Below are positions 8,178 through 15,967 of a stretch of 19,328 bases of DNA, one piece after another. The DNA is from Gammaproteobacteria bacterium. Its GTDB lineage: Bacteria > Pseudomonadota > Gammaproteobacteria > Arenicellales > JAOTYS01. The notes beneath the pieces were generated by a model. It was not told where the DNA came from, did not search any database, and saw only the letters and a list, made by a program, of their open reading frames with translations. The stretch is taken from the NCBI GenBank assembly GCA_029861795.1, contig JAOTYS010000035.1, forward strand, positions 1-19,328, written 5' to 3'. Position numbers and translations under genes: made by a program. Every line of letters begins with the position of its first letter. Position 1 is the first letter of the stretch.

Positions 8178-10397
8178 GTGCGAGCTTTCCTGTCCACAGT
8201 ATTGGTCTTGTGTCTCACACAGGAAAGCAACGCAGCGCCTGCAACTCGCACCGTCAGTTATCCGATGTCGGCGCTCACATCAAAGACGCTCGACACACCC
8301 GGGCGACGTACTGTAAAACCGATCGACCCGGGGCTAGACACGCCGGTGATCGGGCGGTCTGTGTTCGACTTTCTGTTTGCCGTTGAGCAAGACGGCGAAG
8401 TCGCCTACGACGTACCGTACCCATTTAGCGTTTTGCTCGCACGCATTCGGGCGAGGCTTTCGACGAGCGCGGGGGATCCACTCAAGCGGGTATTGATCCC
8501 CATCGGCCGCTCGCTGCATCGCCATGCCGCAGCACCCGATTATTTTCGCTATCCGCGGGTAGTGATAGGCGTGGATGCGGAACCTGCACAACGAGAGGGC
8601 GAGGCCGGCCTGTTGCTCAGGGATCGCCTCTATCTAGGCTACCAGGAAAAGGCGAACAGTATCGAGGTGATTAGCTATAACAATGAAGCGGGTCGGTTCG
8701 AGTTTCAATTGGTCCACAATTATGCGCCCGGACTGAAACCACGCGTGCACTATGCCAACCGGGCATTGTGCATGAGCTGTCATCAGAATGCAGCTCCGAT
8801 TTTCCCGCGACCACCATGGCTAGAAACGGATGCCAACTTCAAGATCGCCACCCGCATTAGTGAAGCTCGTCCCAGCGCCTATACCGATTCCCTGCTTCTT
8901 TCAAGATTCGGTCCGCCGTCTATTCTCGATTACAGCAGCGACCGGGCAACTTACTATTCGAGCTATCAACTTCTTTGGCGTGAAGGGTGTGGAGGTGACA
9001 CGCGCGAGGCGGTAAGTTGTCGGGCGGCAGTTTTGCTTGCATTACTGCAATACCGACTTACGGCTTCGTGGAACTTCGATGAAGGGTCGCCGCGGTATCG
9101 CGACGAATTTGTGCCCGTGGTGACCCGCAACTGGCAGCAGCGATGGCCGAACGGACTCCACATCCCGACCGCCGATATCCCCGACCGCAATCCTCTACTG
9201 ACCGGGGAGCACATTCATGCCGAGCTCGATCCGCTGGCAGTGCGTCCGCCTCGAGCCACTTGGACCAATCCAAGACCCATCATTTTTACCAGCATGATCA
9301 AGCGTCTTGCCGAATTCCTCACCGAATCCGACGTCAAGCGACTCGATCGGTTCCTGTATCGCTCGACGCTCGAGAGCGAGGTCGCGCACGAAATATATGA
9401 AGGCACATGCCAGTTAGTAAAAACCCCCGAATCAAACGACGCTTGGCAACTGCAATTTTCCTGTAACGACTCGGAGCAGGACACCACACCAATCATTAGT
9501 GTCGGAGGTCGCATCTTGATTGAGGGCGAACGGCTGCAACGAGGAAAGATAGATCACCTGGTGCTGGATGGGATACCAGAGAACCTCTTCCTCAATCTGG
9601 GAAATGCAAGCGTTGATGACGATGGCCAAACTCGACAACTCAATGCACGTCTATTCTCAGATCAAGGCAAGCTTAACGCCAGGCGCCACGACGGCAATCT
9701 GATCCAGAGCATGACTCTGCGATGGCAACGATCAGCAGAGCTAGGGCGCGAGACGACTGCGGCCTTCAGAGGTCAAGTGCAGTTGAATATGCGTCACGAC
9801 TTTTCTAAGGTTCGCCGTGCCATTGCGCGCATGGTTGGGGATACCCTGGCGGCCAAGAGCGATGCCCTGTCATCAAAACCGTTTCGCCGGCGAAGTATAG
9901 TGAGCGCCGTCTACCGCAATCTAGATATGCCCGCAATTAAATGGTGCTGTCACGATGTGGCGTCGAGGCTACCGTTGGTCGTAAACGAGCACAAATCTGT
10001 CTCTCCAAGTACCCCGTATGACACTGGCTTCGAAGCGCTACAATCGTTTCGCAACCACTGTGGGGCTTGTCATCAGACTACGAACCAATTCCCACCTGGT
10101 TTCTTGCACGGAAATACCGAAAAAACCATGCGCAATCTTGAGCATTGCGCGCCACGGATACTTTACCGGCTGAGCATGTGGGAGCAATCCGCTAAGGCTC
10201 GGCCACGATCTCCTATGCCACCGCAACATTGGATCCGCAGGGTAACGTTGTCGGAAGAGCATTGGCGACAGAGCGAGTCACTTAACGCGCTTCGCTCTTA
10301 CGCTAGCGAACTACTTGGAGCAGAGAGAGTCTTCCAAGACGTAGACCAAGTCTTCACAACAGATTACGACGCCCTGCCTCCGTGTCTGCCTGACTAA
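8178..10397 (+). CDS. Large exported dihaem c-type cytochrome-like protein, uncharacterised
   Basis: 739-residue protein from a GTG at 8178, with a weak CAGG ribosome site 8 bp upstream. The N-terminus reads as a signal peptide (RAFLSTVLVLCLTQESNA, cleavage before APA), so it should be periplasmic. Two CXXCH haem-c sites are about 430 residues apart: C198-M-S-C-H202, followed by QNAAPIFPRPPW, and C628-G-A-C-H632, followed by QTTNQFPPGF. I recall similar CHQN-APIF-RP-W segments in long uncharacterised proteins of Proteobacteria, but no name is attached. The long middle part shows no catalytic motif I recognise, and no transmembrane helix beyond the signal is obvious. A role in periplasmic electron transfer or oxidation is inference from the haem sites. 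Confidence 0.85.
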   Translation: MRAFLSTVLVLCLTQESNAAPATRTVSYPMSALTSKTLDTPGRRTVKPIDPGLDTPVIGRSVFDFLFAVEQDGEVAYDVPYPFSVLLARIRARLSTSAGDPLKRVLIPIGRSLHRHAAAPDYFRYPRVVIGVDAEPAQREGEAGLLLRDRLYLGYQEKANSIEVISYNNEAGRFEFQLVHNYAPGLKPRVHYANRALCMSCHQNAAPIFPRPPWLETDANFKIATRISEARPSAYTDSLLLSRFGPPSILDYSSDRATYYSSYQLLWREGCGGDTREAVSCRAAVLLALLQYRLTASWNFDEGSPRYRDEFVPVVTRNWQQRWPNGLHIPTADIPDRNPLLTGEHIHAELDPLAVRPPRATWTNPRPIIFTSMIKRLAEFLTESDVKRLDRFLYRSTLESEVAHEIYEGTCQLVKTPESNDAWQLQFSCNDSEQDTTPIISVGGRILIEGERLQRGKIDHLVLDGIPENLFLNLGNASVDDDGQTRQLNARLFSDQGKLNARRHDGNLIQSMTLRWQRSAELGRETTAAFRGQVQLNMRHDFSKVRRAIARMVGDTLAAKSDALSSKPFRRRSIVSAVYRNLDMPAIKWCCHDVASRLPLVVNEHKSVSPSTPYDTGFEALQSFRNHCGACHQTTNQFPPGFLHGNTEKTMRNLEHCAPRILYRLSMWEQSAKARPRSPMPPQHWIRRVTLSEEHWRQSESLNALRSYASELLGAERVFQDVDQVFTTDYDALPPCLPD

Positions 10398-10432
10398 ACG
10401 GACTTGGTGCACCTCTACAAGACACGTCATCA

Positions 10433-10502
10433 TTGTAGGTTCGCCTTCAGGCGAACTTAAAGGCTCGACGATATAGGTCGCGGCAAGATGCCGCTCCTAC
10501 AA
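10433..10502. repeat. Pair of inverted REP-like elements (REPIN-like)
   Basis: Two REP-type palindromes face each other within 70 bp. The outer arms TTGTAGG (10433-10439) and CCTACAA (10496-10502) are exact complements. The left unit (10435-10456) has stem GTTCGCC-TTCA-GGCGAAC. The right unit (10478-10500, minus strand) reads GTAGGAGC, GGCATCTTGCC, GCGA, the standard GTAGGAGC...GCGA form of REP elements in Pseudomonas, Xanthomonas and relatives. Such pairs are mobilised by REP-associated tyrosine transposases (RAYTs) encoded elsewhere in the genome; none is in this window. Confidence 0.7.
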
Positions 10503-10517
10503 ATGGAACAAACTCCC

Positions 10518-10540
10518 GTAGAAGCACCTTCCAGGTGCGA
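10518..10540 (+). repeat. Single REP-like palindrome
   Basis: Third unit of the cluster, 23 bases like its neighbour at 10478-10500: it begins GTAGAAGC, has stem GCACCT-TCC-AGGTGC and ends GCGA. The frame GTAG...GCGA and the length match while the stem bases differ in a compensated way, which is the mark of REP families rather than of a simple terminator. No T-run follows. Confidence 0.55.
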
Positions 10541-10599
10541 TGTCATCCTGAGACATATATCGTGTGCCTGAAGGATCTAATCTCGTTTGGGTATGGGGC

Positions 10600-10639
10600 G
10601 CGTTATCTGACATGAGTATGTAGGCATAGCCCATACCCA
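10600..10639 (-). pseudogene. Relic fragment resembling the neighbouring tyrosine phosphatase gene
   Basis: These 40 bases align without gaps to 10975-11014, inside the phosphatase gene, with 35 identities by hand count; the first 14 bases are identical. Translated on the minus strand, the fragment gives GMGYAYILMSDNAP, against GMSYACIPMSDNAP in the intact gene, the segment with the general-acid aspartate. Similarity fades on both sides. It is most simply the remnant of a tandem duplicate or of a lost paralogue, possibly eroded by insertion of the REP cluster next to it. Confidence 0.6.
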
Positions 10640-10700
10640 AAGCATAGTGCTTTATTGGATCGATGGATGTACCTAAGGCGCACGTGTAAAGGACTCGCCA

Positions 10701-11171
10701 CTATGAGCATCGCGAAAGCACCTGTGGGGCGAACTCATCCCAGCCTTCAGCCGATAACGCGATAGGTCGAACTTCACGCACACGCCCGATGGCTTGCGTG
10801 ATCGTGAACCCGTATTGCCTCATTAAGAAATAGGATAGAAATAGTCCCGTTCTGTCCTTTCCTGCGCTGCAATGCACCAGAACACCCATACCTTTATCGA
10901 TCTCAGACTCGGCAAATTCATAGGCCAGAGGGAGCGCTTTAATACAGCGCTCGTGGTCGCCGGGAAAGGGTGGAGCGTTATCTGACATCGGTATACAGGC
11001 ATAGCTCATACCCATCGCTTCGAAATCTCTGGGATGACACAACACGCCATCATTCACCGACAGAACCGCGCCAATGCCGCCAGTCTTTAACGCGTCGAGG
11101 CGCCACGGATCTTGGTCCGGCCCAGGACGTCCAGCTAGTTGCCCGTCTATTACCCAGAAAACTTTGTCCAT
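10701..11171 (-). CDS. Dual-specificity/tyrosine phosphatase family protein
   Basis: 156-residue soluble phosphatase. The Cx5R loop is complete: VHCSAGKDRTG with nucleophile Cys101 and phosphate-binding Arg107. Asp64 in PMSDNAPP is the probable general acid. The KDRT form of the loop is common in bacterial tyrosine and atypical dual-specificity phosphatases, some of which dephosphorylate phosphoinositides. The N-terminus VIDGQLAGRPGP matches the start typical of this group (an entry strand followed by LAGRPGP). No signal peptide, so cytosolic. The gene is single, minus strand, 153 bp downstream of the rubredoxin-fusion gene. The target is unknown. Confidence 0.9.
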   Translation of the reverse strand: MDKVFWVIDGQLAGRPGPDQDPWRLDALKTGGIGAVLSVNDGVLCHPRDFEAMGMSYACIPMSDNAPPFPGDHERCIKALPLAYEFAESEIDKGMGVLVHCSAGKDRTGLFLSYFLMRQYGFTITQAIGRVREVRPIALSAEGWDEFAPQVLSRCS

Positions 11172-11324
11172 ACGTTCGAAAGCTAGTTTAAGTGAAAAGA
11201 CCTATTCGTCAGGCCAATAATCGAAATCAAATTCGACAAAAACGGATTCGTCATTATCCACATCTCGAGCATTAACACTGCCTTTTCAGGTATTAGACCG
11301 GCAATCCCTTGTTATGGCTATATA

Positions 11325-12047
11325 TCATCGGCCGGAACGTTCGTCCTTGACTGCGTGCCGGAAATCTCCAATCCATTGCCTAAAGTCTGCCACATAATTG
11401 TACCCACAAACCGTGGTCAAGGCGCGCCCAGAGATAAGCTCAATGATGCGTGACGCTCGCGCCCGTATCTCGTCCATCGGGCTATAGGGATTTAGGTGCA
11501 TGTTTGGCCCAGGCGGAAAGGCATAGTCACAGGTGAATAGCACGTCGTTATAGATATAGATGGTGAATCCAGGGGTATGGCCGCCGATGTGGTACGCCTC
11601 AACGCCATGTGCCACAAAGTCTCCTTCAAAGCGATCATCAATCGGAAACTGCTTGACCAAGGGTCCGTCCGCATCCAGGGCATGGAGATGGACTTTTGTG
11701 CTCCATTGCTCTCGATACAGGTTTGACGCGCCCATAAAATCTGGGTGTGTGAAGTAGATTTCTTGAACGGGCTCTAGATCTCGATTAAACGCCGATGGAC
11801 AATCTACCCATAGCGCACAATCATCGGTCAAAATTCGGTAAGCGGCGTGCTCATAGCCGAGTCGCGGTACAGACATTAGCTGAGTGACATAATCATTGAC
11901 TGGATTAGGTGTGACTCGATAAGTTCGTTCCGCCTCCTCCCAGTCAATAAATGTGTCATGACGTGCGCCACAGAACGGACACACCTCGGGCATCTCGCCG
12001 ATCATGTTGTATCCGCAAACTTTGCATACCCACTGACCTTTACTCAT
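11325..12047 (-). CDS. Rubredoxin-like domain fused to a metallo-beta-lactamase-fold domain
   Basis: 240-residue protein from the ATG at 12047. This start is chosen over ATG 12065 because an AAAAGGA ribosome site lies about 6 bp upstream of it. An N-terminal rubredoxin-type knuckle has Cys8, Cys11, Cys23 and Cys26 (WVCKVCGYNM, VCPFCGARHD) and should bind iron or zinc. Residues about 50-235 follow the metallo-beta-lactamase fold, but the metal site is altered. The HxHxDH motif is THPDFMG (His101, Asp103). GGHTPG with His157 and the aspartate in TCDYAF (Asp174) remain. The last motif is VCGYNY, without histidine. Flavodiiron proteins combine similar domains, but in a different order and with complete ligands. 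It may be redox-active rather than a hydrolase. A thiol or gas-related role is speculation. Confidence 0.83.
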   Translation of the reverse strand: MSKGQWVCKVCGYNMIGEMPEVCPFCGARHDTFIDWEEAERTYRVTPNPVNDYVTQLMSVPRLGYEHAAYRILTDDCALWVDCPSAFNRDLEPVQEIYFTHPDFMGASNLYREQWSTKVHLHALDADGPLVKQFPIDDRFEGDFVAHGVEAYHIGGHTPGFTIYIYNDVLFTCDYAFPPGPNMHLNPYSPMDEIRARASRIIELISGRALTTVCGYNYVADFRQWIGDFRHAVKDERSGR

Positions 12048-12269
12048 CGTCATTCCTTTTGGCATTCATAGGCTGAAAGCACAATCCTGGGGCACCGTAC
12101 TGGAAATGCCGTTATCAGCACAGATTTGAACAATGCGATCGGATGGGTTTTCTCCTTGAGGGGATGTTAAAGATATCAACTAAGTATGCGCTTCGACGCG
12201 ACCAAGAGCCAACCGTGTCCCGTCCGGCCGGCGTATCGGTGTCATGCGGTTTTTCGCTACTATGCCCTG

Positions 12270-14381
12270 ATGGTAACTCAGACTTCGCTGCCTCACCGAC
12301 TTGACCCTTTGTTGAACCCCCGCTCCGTCGCCGTAGTGGGTGCATCCGGTAGACCCGGTCGCCCGGGCTACGACACGCTGCGCGCTTTGTCGATAATGAA
12401 TTTCAAGGGGGCCGTCTACCCAGTCACGCCGACTTATCCGGCGATTGATGGATACAAGTGTTATCCCGACATGGAAAAACTTCCCCAGCAGGTTGACCTC
12501 GCGGTGATCGCCGGCAGCAGCGCGCGCATGGAACAACAGCTCGAGCAAGCGTTTCGTTGTGGTGCTCGAGCAGCGCTGGTGTTTGCCAACGCTAATGAGC
12601 GAGTGGACACTGATTCCGGTTTCCGTGACCGGATTGCCGCATTAGCGCACGCGGCCAATGCACCTTTGGCAGGTCCTTACACAATCGGGTTCGTCAATCA
12701 TGCGAGGCGCGTCGCCGCATCGTGGGTACCACCCAAGGAAACTCATATTGAGCCCGGCGGCATTGTCGCTTTGATCCAATCCGGATCCACCTACGCTTTC
12801 TCGTTGACCACGGACCCCCGGATGCGCTTCGCGCTGGTCGTGCACCCCGGACAAGAACTCGACGTTACCGTGGCCGAATATATGGACTACGCACTGCGGA
12901 TGCCTGAAACACGGGTGATTGGTTTGTTTCTGGAGACCATTCGGGATCCTGATGGATTCTTGCAGGCATTATCCAAAGCCGAAGACCGGGGCATTCCCAT
13001 CGTCGTACTCAAAATGGGTCGTTCTGAAGCGGGTGCCCGACATGTTATCAGCCATGCTGGAAGATTGGCCGGCAGCGAACAGGCGTTCCAAGCGGTAGTT
13101 CGCCGCTACGGCGTTTTTCGTGCCTACACCATGGAAGAATGGTGGGCGACGATATTAATGTTGAGCCACACGCGTGCACCAGGCGAAGGTGGTGTCGCCG
13201 CGATCACCGACTCCGGCGGTCAACGTGCGCTGTTGTCGGATCTTGCCAGTGACATTGGTCTCGAATGGGCGTCGATTTCCGATGCCACAAAAAGTCGCAT
13301 CGCACAGCGGCTGGATCCAACGTTGATGCCGGAGAATCCTTTGGACGCTTGGGGAGGGGACCCTGATTGGCCGCAGCGTTTCAAGCACCACTTTGAGGCG
13401 CTAATGGACGACCCGGCAACGGCAATAGGGGTGATGTTTACCGAGTACAGTAGTGGACCCAATGATCCAATGTCTAAGGAAATGGCGAACGTGTGCATAG
13501 AAGTTGCTTCACAGTGCAACAAGCCCGTCGTTGCGGCCCAGTTCACCGCGAGACATTTTTATCGTGACGCAATCGATCAATTGACCACCGCGGGAGTCCC
13601 CGTGCTGGATGGCGGGCGCAACACCCTCATCGCGCTCAAACGCACGCTGGAATTTCGCGATCGGTCGAAGCCGTGTGCCCCAACGCCGATCCATAGTATT
13701 GATTCACAAATCGTCACGAAATGGCGAGAGAGGTTACAAAGCAAAGAACCACTGAACGAACATCTTGCCCTATCGATGCTTGGCGAATTGGGACTGTCTA
13801 TTTCCCGCAGTGCGCAAGCCCGTTGTCTGGATGAAGCAATAGCGGTCGCAGAACGTATCGGCTATCCGGTTGTCTTGAAAACCGCGCAACAAGATCTCAC
13901 CCACAAAAGCGAGCATAACGGTGTGCACTTGAACCTGTGCGATCCCGGTGCGCTACGTGATGCGTACAGCGATATCAGCACTCGCCTTGGCGCTGCAGTA
14001 TTGATTGCGGAGATGGTGGAGGATGGCACTGAAATTGCGCTCGGCATGACTCGGGATCAACAGTTCGGCCCGATCGTGATGGTCGGTGCTGGTGGAGTTT
14101 GGGTCGAGTTGTTCAATGATGCGTGTTTCGTCTTGCCGCCGTTCGATGAAAGTGGGGCGCAAGCCGCGTTGCGAGAGCTCACTGTATTTAAATTGCTGCG
14201 AGGCTTTCGCGGCCGGCCGCCCGCAGATCTCTACAAACTGGCCGCGCTGATCAGCCGCTTCTCAGTAATCGCCACAGAGTTTTCAGATATCATTGCCGAG
14301 ATCGATATCAATCCCGTGATCGCCGGGGCAAATCGTTGCACCGCCGTAGATGCGCTGATCGTCCCATTGACTCAAACCTAA
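12270..14381 (+). CDS. ADP-forming acetate/acyl-CoA synthetase family protein
   Basis: 703 residues from the ATG at 12270; the frame is open back to 12186, but homology begins at LLNPRSVAVVGAS. Domain order is that of single-chain acyl-CoA synthetases (ADP-forming). A CoA-binding Rossmann domain (about 12-140, VVGASGRPGRPGY) comes first. A succinyl-CoA-ligase-like region follows with SHAGRLAGS, whose His262 is the expected phosphohistidine, then a second flavodoxin-like part (ITDSGGQRALLSDLA). A C-terminal ATP-grasp domain spans about 480-703 (GYPVVLKTAQQDLTHKSE, IVMVGAGGVWVEL, EIDINPVI). It interconverts an acyl-CoA plus ADP and phosphate with the free acid plus ATP; the substrate is not evident. 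The stop is close to the start of the dehydrogenase gene, so the two are likely one operon. No clear ribosome site is seen at ATG 12270. Confidence 0.92.
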   Translation: MVTQTSLPHRLDPLLNPRSVAVVGASGRPGRPGYDTLRALSIMNFKGAVYPVTPTYPAIDGYKCYPDMEKLPQQVDLAVIAGSSARMEQQLEQAFRCGARAALVFANANERVDTDSGFRDRIAALAHAANAPLAGPYTIGFVNHARRVAASWVPPKETHIEPGGIVALIQSGSTYAFSLTTDPRMRFALVVHPGQELDVTVAEYMDYALRMPETRVIGLFLETIRDPDGFLQALSKAEDRGIPIVVLKMGRSEAGARHVISHAGRLAGSEQAFQAVVRRYGVFRAYTMEEWWATILMLSHTRAPGEGGVAAITDSGGQRALLSDLASDIGLEWASISDATKSRIAQRLDPTLMPENPLDAWGGDPDWPQRFKHHFEALMDDPATAIGVMFTEYSSGPNDPMSKEMANVCIEVASQCNKPVVAAQFTARHFYRDAIDQLTTAGVPVLDGGRNTLIALKRTLEFRDRSKPCAPTPIHSIDSQIVTKWRERLQSKEPLNEHLALSMLGELGLSISRSAQARCLDEAIAVAERIGYPVVLKTAQQDLTHKSEHNGVHLNLCDPGALRDAYSDISTRLGAAVLIAEMVEDGTEIALGMTRDQQFGPIVMVGAGGVWVELFNDACFVLPPFDESGAQAALRELTVFKLLRGFRGRPPADLYKLAALISRFSVIATEFSDIIAEIDINPVIAGANRCTAVDALIVPLTQT

Positions 14382-14399
14382 TCGTCGGTGTTCACCAAC

Positions 14400-15344
14400 A
14401 TGACAGAGAAAACGACTAACTCCATTGCACATGTTACCTGTATTGGCACCGGCCTAATCGGTAGCGGATGGGCGGTGCATTTCTTGAGAGCAGGTCTGCA
14501 CGTCGTTGCTTATGACCCCAATCGCAACGCGGAGAAGTATCTGCGCGATACAGTCGACAGGGCCTGGCCGTCTGTTCAGAAACTCGGTCTTAATGCCCAC
14601 GCCTCTGTCGATCGTTTGCAGTTCACCGACGACTTGCCAGATGCCCTTGCGCACGCACAATTTGTCCAAGAGAGCGCGCCGGAGGACGAAACACTGAAGA
14701 TGGAACTACTCAAACAAATTGACGCGGTGGCTGCGCCTGATGTTGTCATCGCTTCGTCCAGTTCGAGTTTCCTGGCCGGACGCCTGCGCAGTAAATGCGA
14801 AGCTCATCCGTATCGGGTACTGGTGGGGCACCCGTTTAATCCGCCGTATCTGATTCCTTTGGTCGAAGTCGTCGGCGGAGGGAGTGCTGATCCGCAAGCA
14901 GTGGAGCGTGCCGTTCAATTCTATCGCGACAGTGGCAGCCGGCCGATTGTGCTGAAGAAAGACATCCTGGGATATGTGGCCAATCGTTTGCAGCTCGCCG
15001 TCATGCGCGAGATCTTTCATTTAGTGGCGGAAGACGTCTCGAGTGTCGCGGATATCGACGATGCTATAGCTTATGGACCGGGGTTGCGCTGGGCCATTAA
15101 GGGACCCTGTGAGATTTTTATGCTCGCAAGCCAACGCCCGGATCAATTTGCACAATTCATCGATTTGATCGTCGAAGAGATCGACATGGGTTGCGTCGCA
15201 GTGGACCGGCCTACAATCCGGGAGGGTGTTCGCGAAACCATTGTCCAAGGTGTCGGTGCAAATCAACCCAATCTATCGTTTGAACAACGCCTGCTGGAAC
15301 GGGATCAAAAGATTATTGCTCTGAGACAAACATTGGTTATATAG
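14400..15344 (+). CDS. 3-hydroxyacyl-CoA dehydrogenase/L-carnitine dehydrogenase family protein
   Basis: 314-residue NAD-dependent dehydrogenase from the ATG at 14400; a GTG at 14388 is an alternative and ribosome sites are weak for both. The N-terminal Rossmann fold has the GTGLIGSGW dinucleotide loop (G16-G23) and ends in AYDP, whose aspartate favours NAD over NADP. His144 in GHPFNPPYLIPLVEVVGG is the catalytic histidine of the family. The C-terminal helical domain holds DILGYVANRLQLAVMRE and YGPGLRWAIKGP. The last two and the length resemble carnitine dehydrogenase and other stand-alone 3-hydroxy-acid dehydrogenases more than fatty-oxidation FadB. It oxidises a 3-hydroxy acid or its CoA ester. 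Pairing with the upstream ligase suggests a short acid-catabolism pathway; the substrate is inference. Confidence 0.9.
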   Translation: MTEKTTNSIAHVTCIGTGLIGSGWAVHFLRAGLHVVAYDPNRNAEKYLRDTVDRAWPSVQKLGLNAHASVDRLQFTDDLPDALAHAQFVQESAPEDETLKMELLKQIDAVAAPDVVIASSSSSFLAGRLRSKCEAHPYRVLVGHPFNPPYLIPLVEVVGGGSADPQAVERAVQFYRDSGSRPIVLKKDILGYVANRLQLAVMREIFHLVAEDVSSVADIDDAIAYGPGLRWAIKGPCEIFMLASQRPDQFAQFIDLIVEEIDMGCVAVDRPTIREGVRETIVQGVGANQPNLSFEQRLLERDQKIIALRQTLVI

Positions 15345-15399
15345 CGAATTATCCGAGCAAGGTGTGGTCAGGTCGCCACTCCAATGAGAGCATAGAGAT

Positions 15400-15485
15400 G
15401 AGTCCATATACGGATATACGTAAGCAGTCGTACCTCAGCATCGTAAATCACGTTGCTTGCAAACGAGCAGGAGTCCATATACGGA
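15400..15485. promoter_or_regulatory. Two copies of a 15-bp near-palindromic repeat, candidate operators
   Basis: GAGTCCATATACGGA occurs exactly at 15400-15414 and again at 15471-15485, 71 bp apart. The core TCCATATACGGA is symmetric at 10 of 12 positions about its centre, the form expected of a site for a dimeric DNA-binding protein. It lies in the 164-bp convergent gap between the dehydrogenase end and the pilZ end, so it is not upstream of any annotated gene in the window. The role is therefore open: operator for an unseen transcript, a repeat-family member, or chance. Confidence 0.35.
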
Positions 15486-15508
15486 CGTTCAGACTCTACC
15501 CTCGCCTA

Positions 15509-15895
15509 TCACAGGGTGTGGGTAGGGCGATCGGGGGTCAGAACACTGCCCAGAATAGCTTCTATTTTGCCCCGAGCCTTCTCTTCTTCCTTGAATTGAA
15601 TCCCAACACCGGCGGCACGATTTCCCTGGGCGCCAATCGGCGTCATCCACACGATGTGGCCCGCGACCGGAATTTTGTCCTTCTCTTCCAATAGAGTCAG
15701 CAGTATGAATACCTCTTCACCTAGCTTGTATTTTTTGTTCGTAGGCACAAATAATCCTCCCCCCTTTAAGAACGGCATATATGCCGAATACAGGGTATTA
15801 TTGTCCTTAATGGTCAGGGACAAGACAGTGGGACGTGTTTTTCCGTTCGATCCGAAAGAACCTTTACCCTTGTCAGAATTAGTTCTGTCTGCCAT
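15509..15895 (-). CDS. pilZ: Type IV pilus PilZ-domain protein
   Basis: 128-residue cytosolic protein closely matching the namesake PilZ of Pseudomonas and Xanthomonas: LSLTIKDNNTLYSAYMPFLK, GGLFVPTNKKYKLGEEVFIL, KIPVAGHIVWMTPIGAQGN, RAAGVGIQF and the terminal RPTHTL. Pilus-type PilZ lacks the RxxxR c-di-GMP motif, and none is visible here. In known systems it binds the pilus ATPase PilB and the EAL domain of FimX rather than the nucleotide itself. Here the first 20 or so residues are a charged, flexible extension. It normally follows holB, but here it lies 72 bp downstream of a REC-GGDEF-EAL gene on the same strand, probably one transcript. Confidence in identity is high. Confidence 0.95.
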   Translation of the reverse strand: MADRTNSDKGKGSFGSNGKTRPTVLSLTIKDNNTLYSAYMPFLKGGGLFVPTNKKYKLGEEVFILLTLLEEKDKIPVAGHIVWMTPIGAQGNRAAGVGIQFKEEEKARGKIEAILGSVLTPDRPTHTL

Positions 15896-15967
15896 CTAAT
15901 CTCATCCGCCTGAAGCAAGTAGCCCAAACAAATCCGTATGCTAACTGAAGGATTTGACAAGAAGTTG

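Larger units (their letters stand above)
10398..10700. other. Intergenic stretch holding REP elements and a gene relic
   Basis: 303 bp between two convergent genes (dihaem protein and phosphatase). It contains three REP-like palindromes (10435-10540) and a 40-bp relic resembling the phosphatase gene (10600-10639), both listed separately. No intact gene is seen. The palindromes may also serve as bidirectional transcription barriers for the convergent pair, as REP elements often sit at gene ends. Confidence 0.6.

Noticed and set aside
15400..15485. CRISPR array
   Set aside because: Only two copies of a 15-bp repeat with one spacer-like interval of 56 bp, and no cas genes.
15496..15525. Terminator hairpin after pilZ (CTACCC pairing with GGGTAG)
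   Set aside because: Six-base stem with an 18-base loop overlapping the pilZ stop and no T-run; not a convincing terminator.
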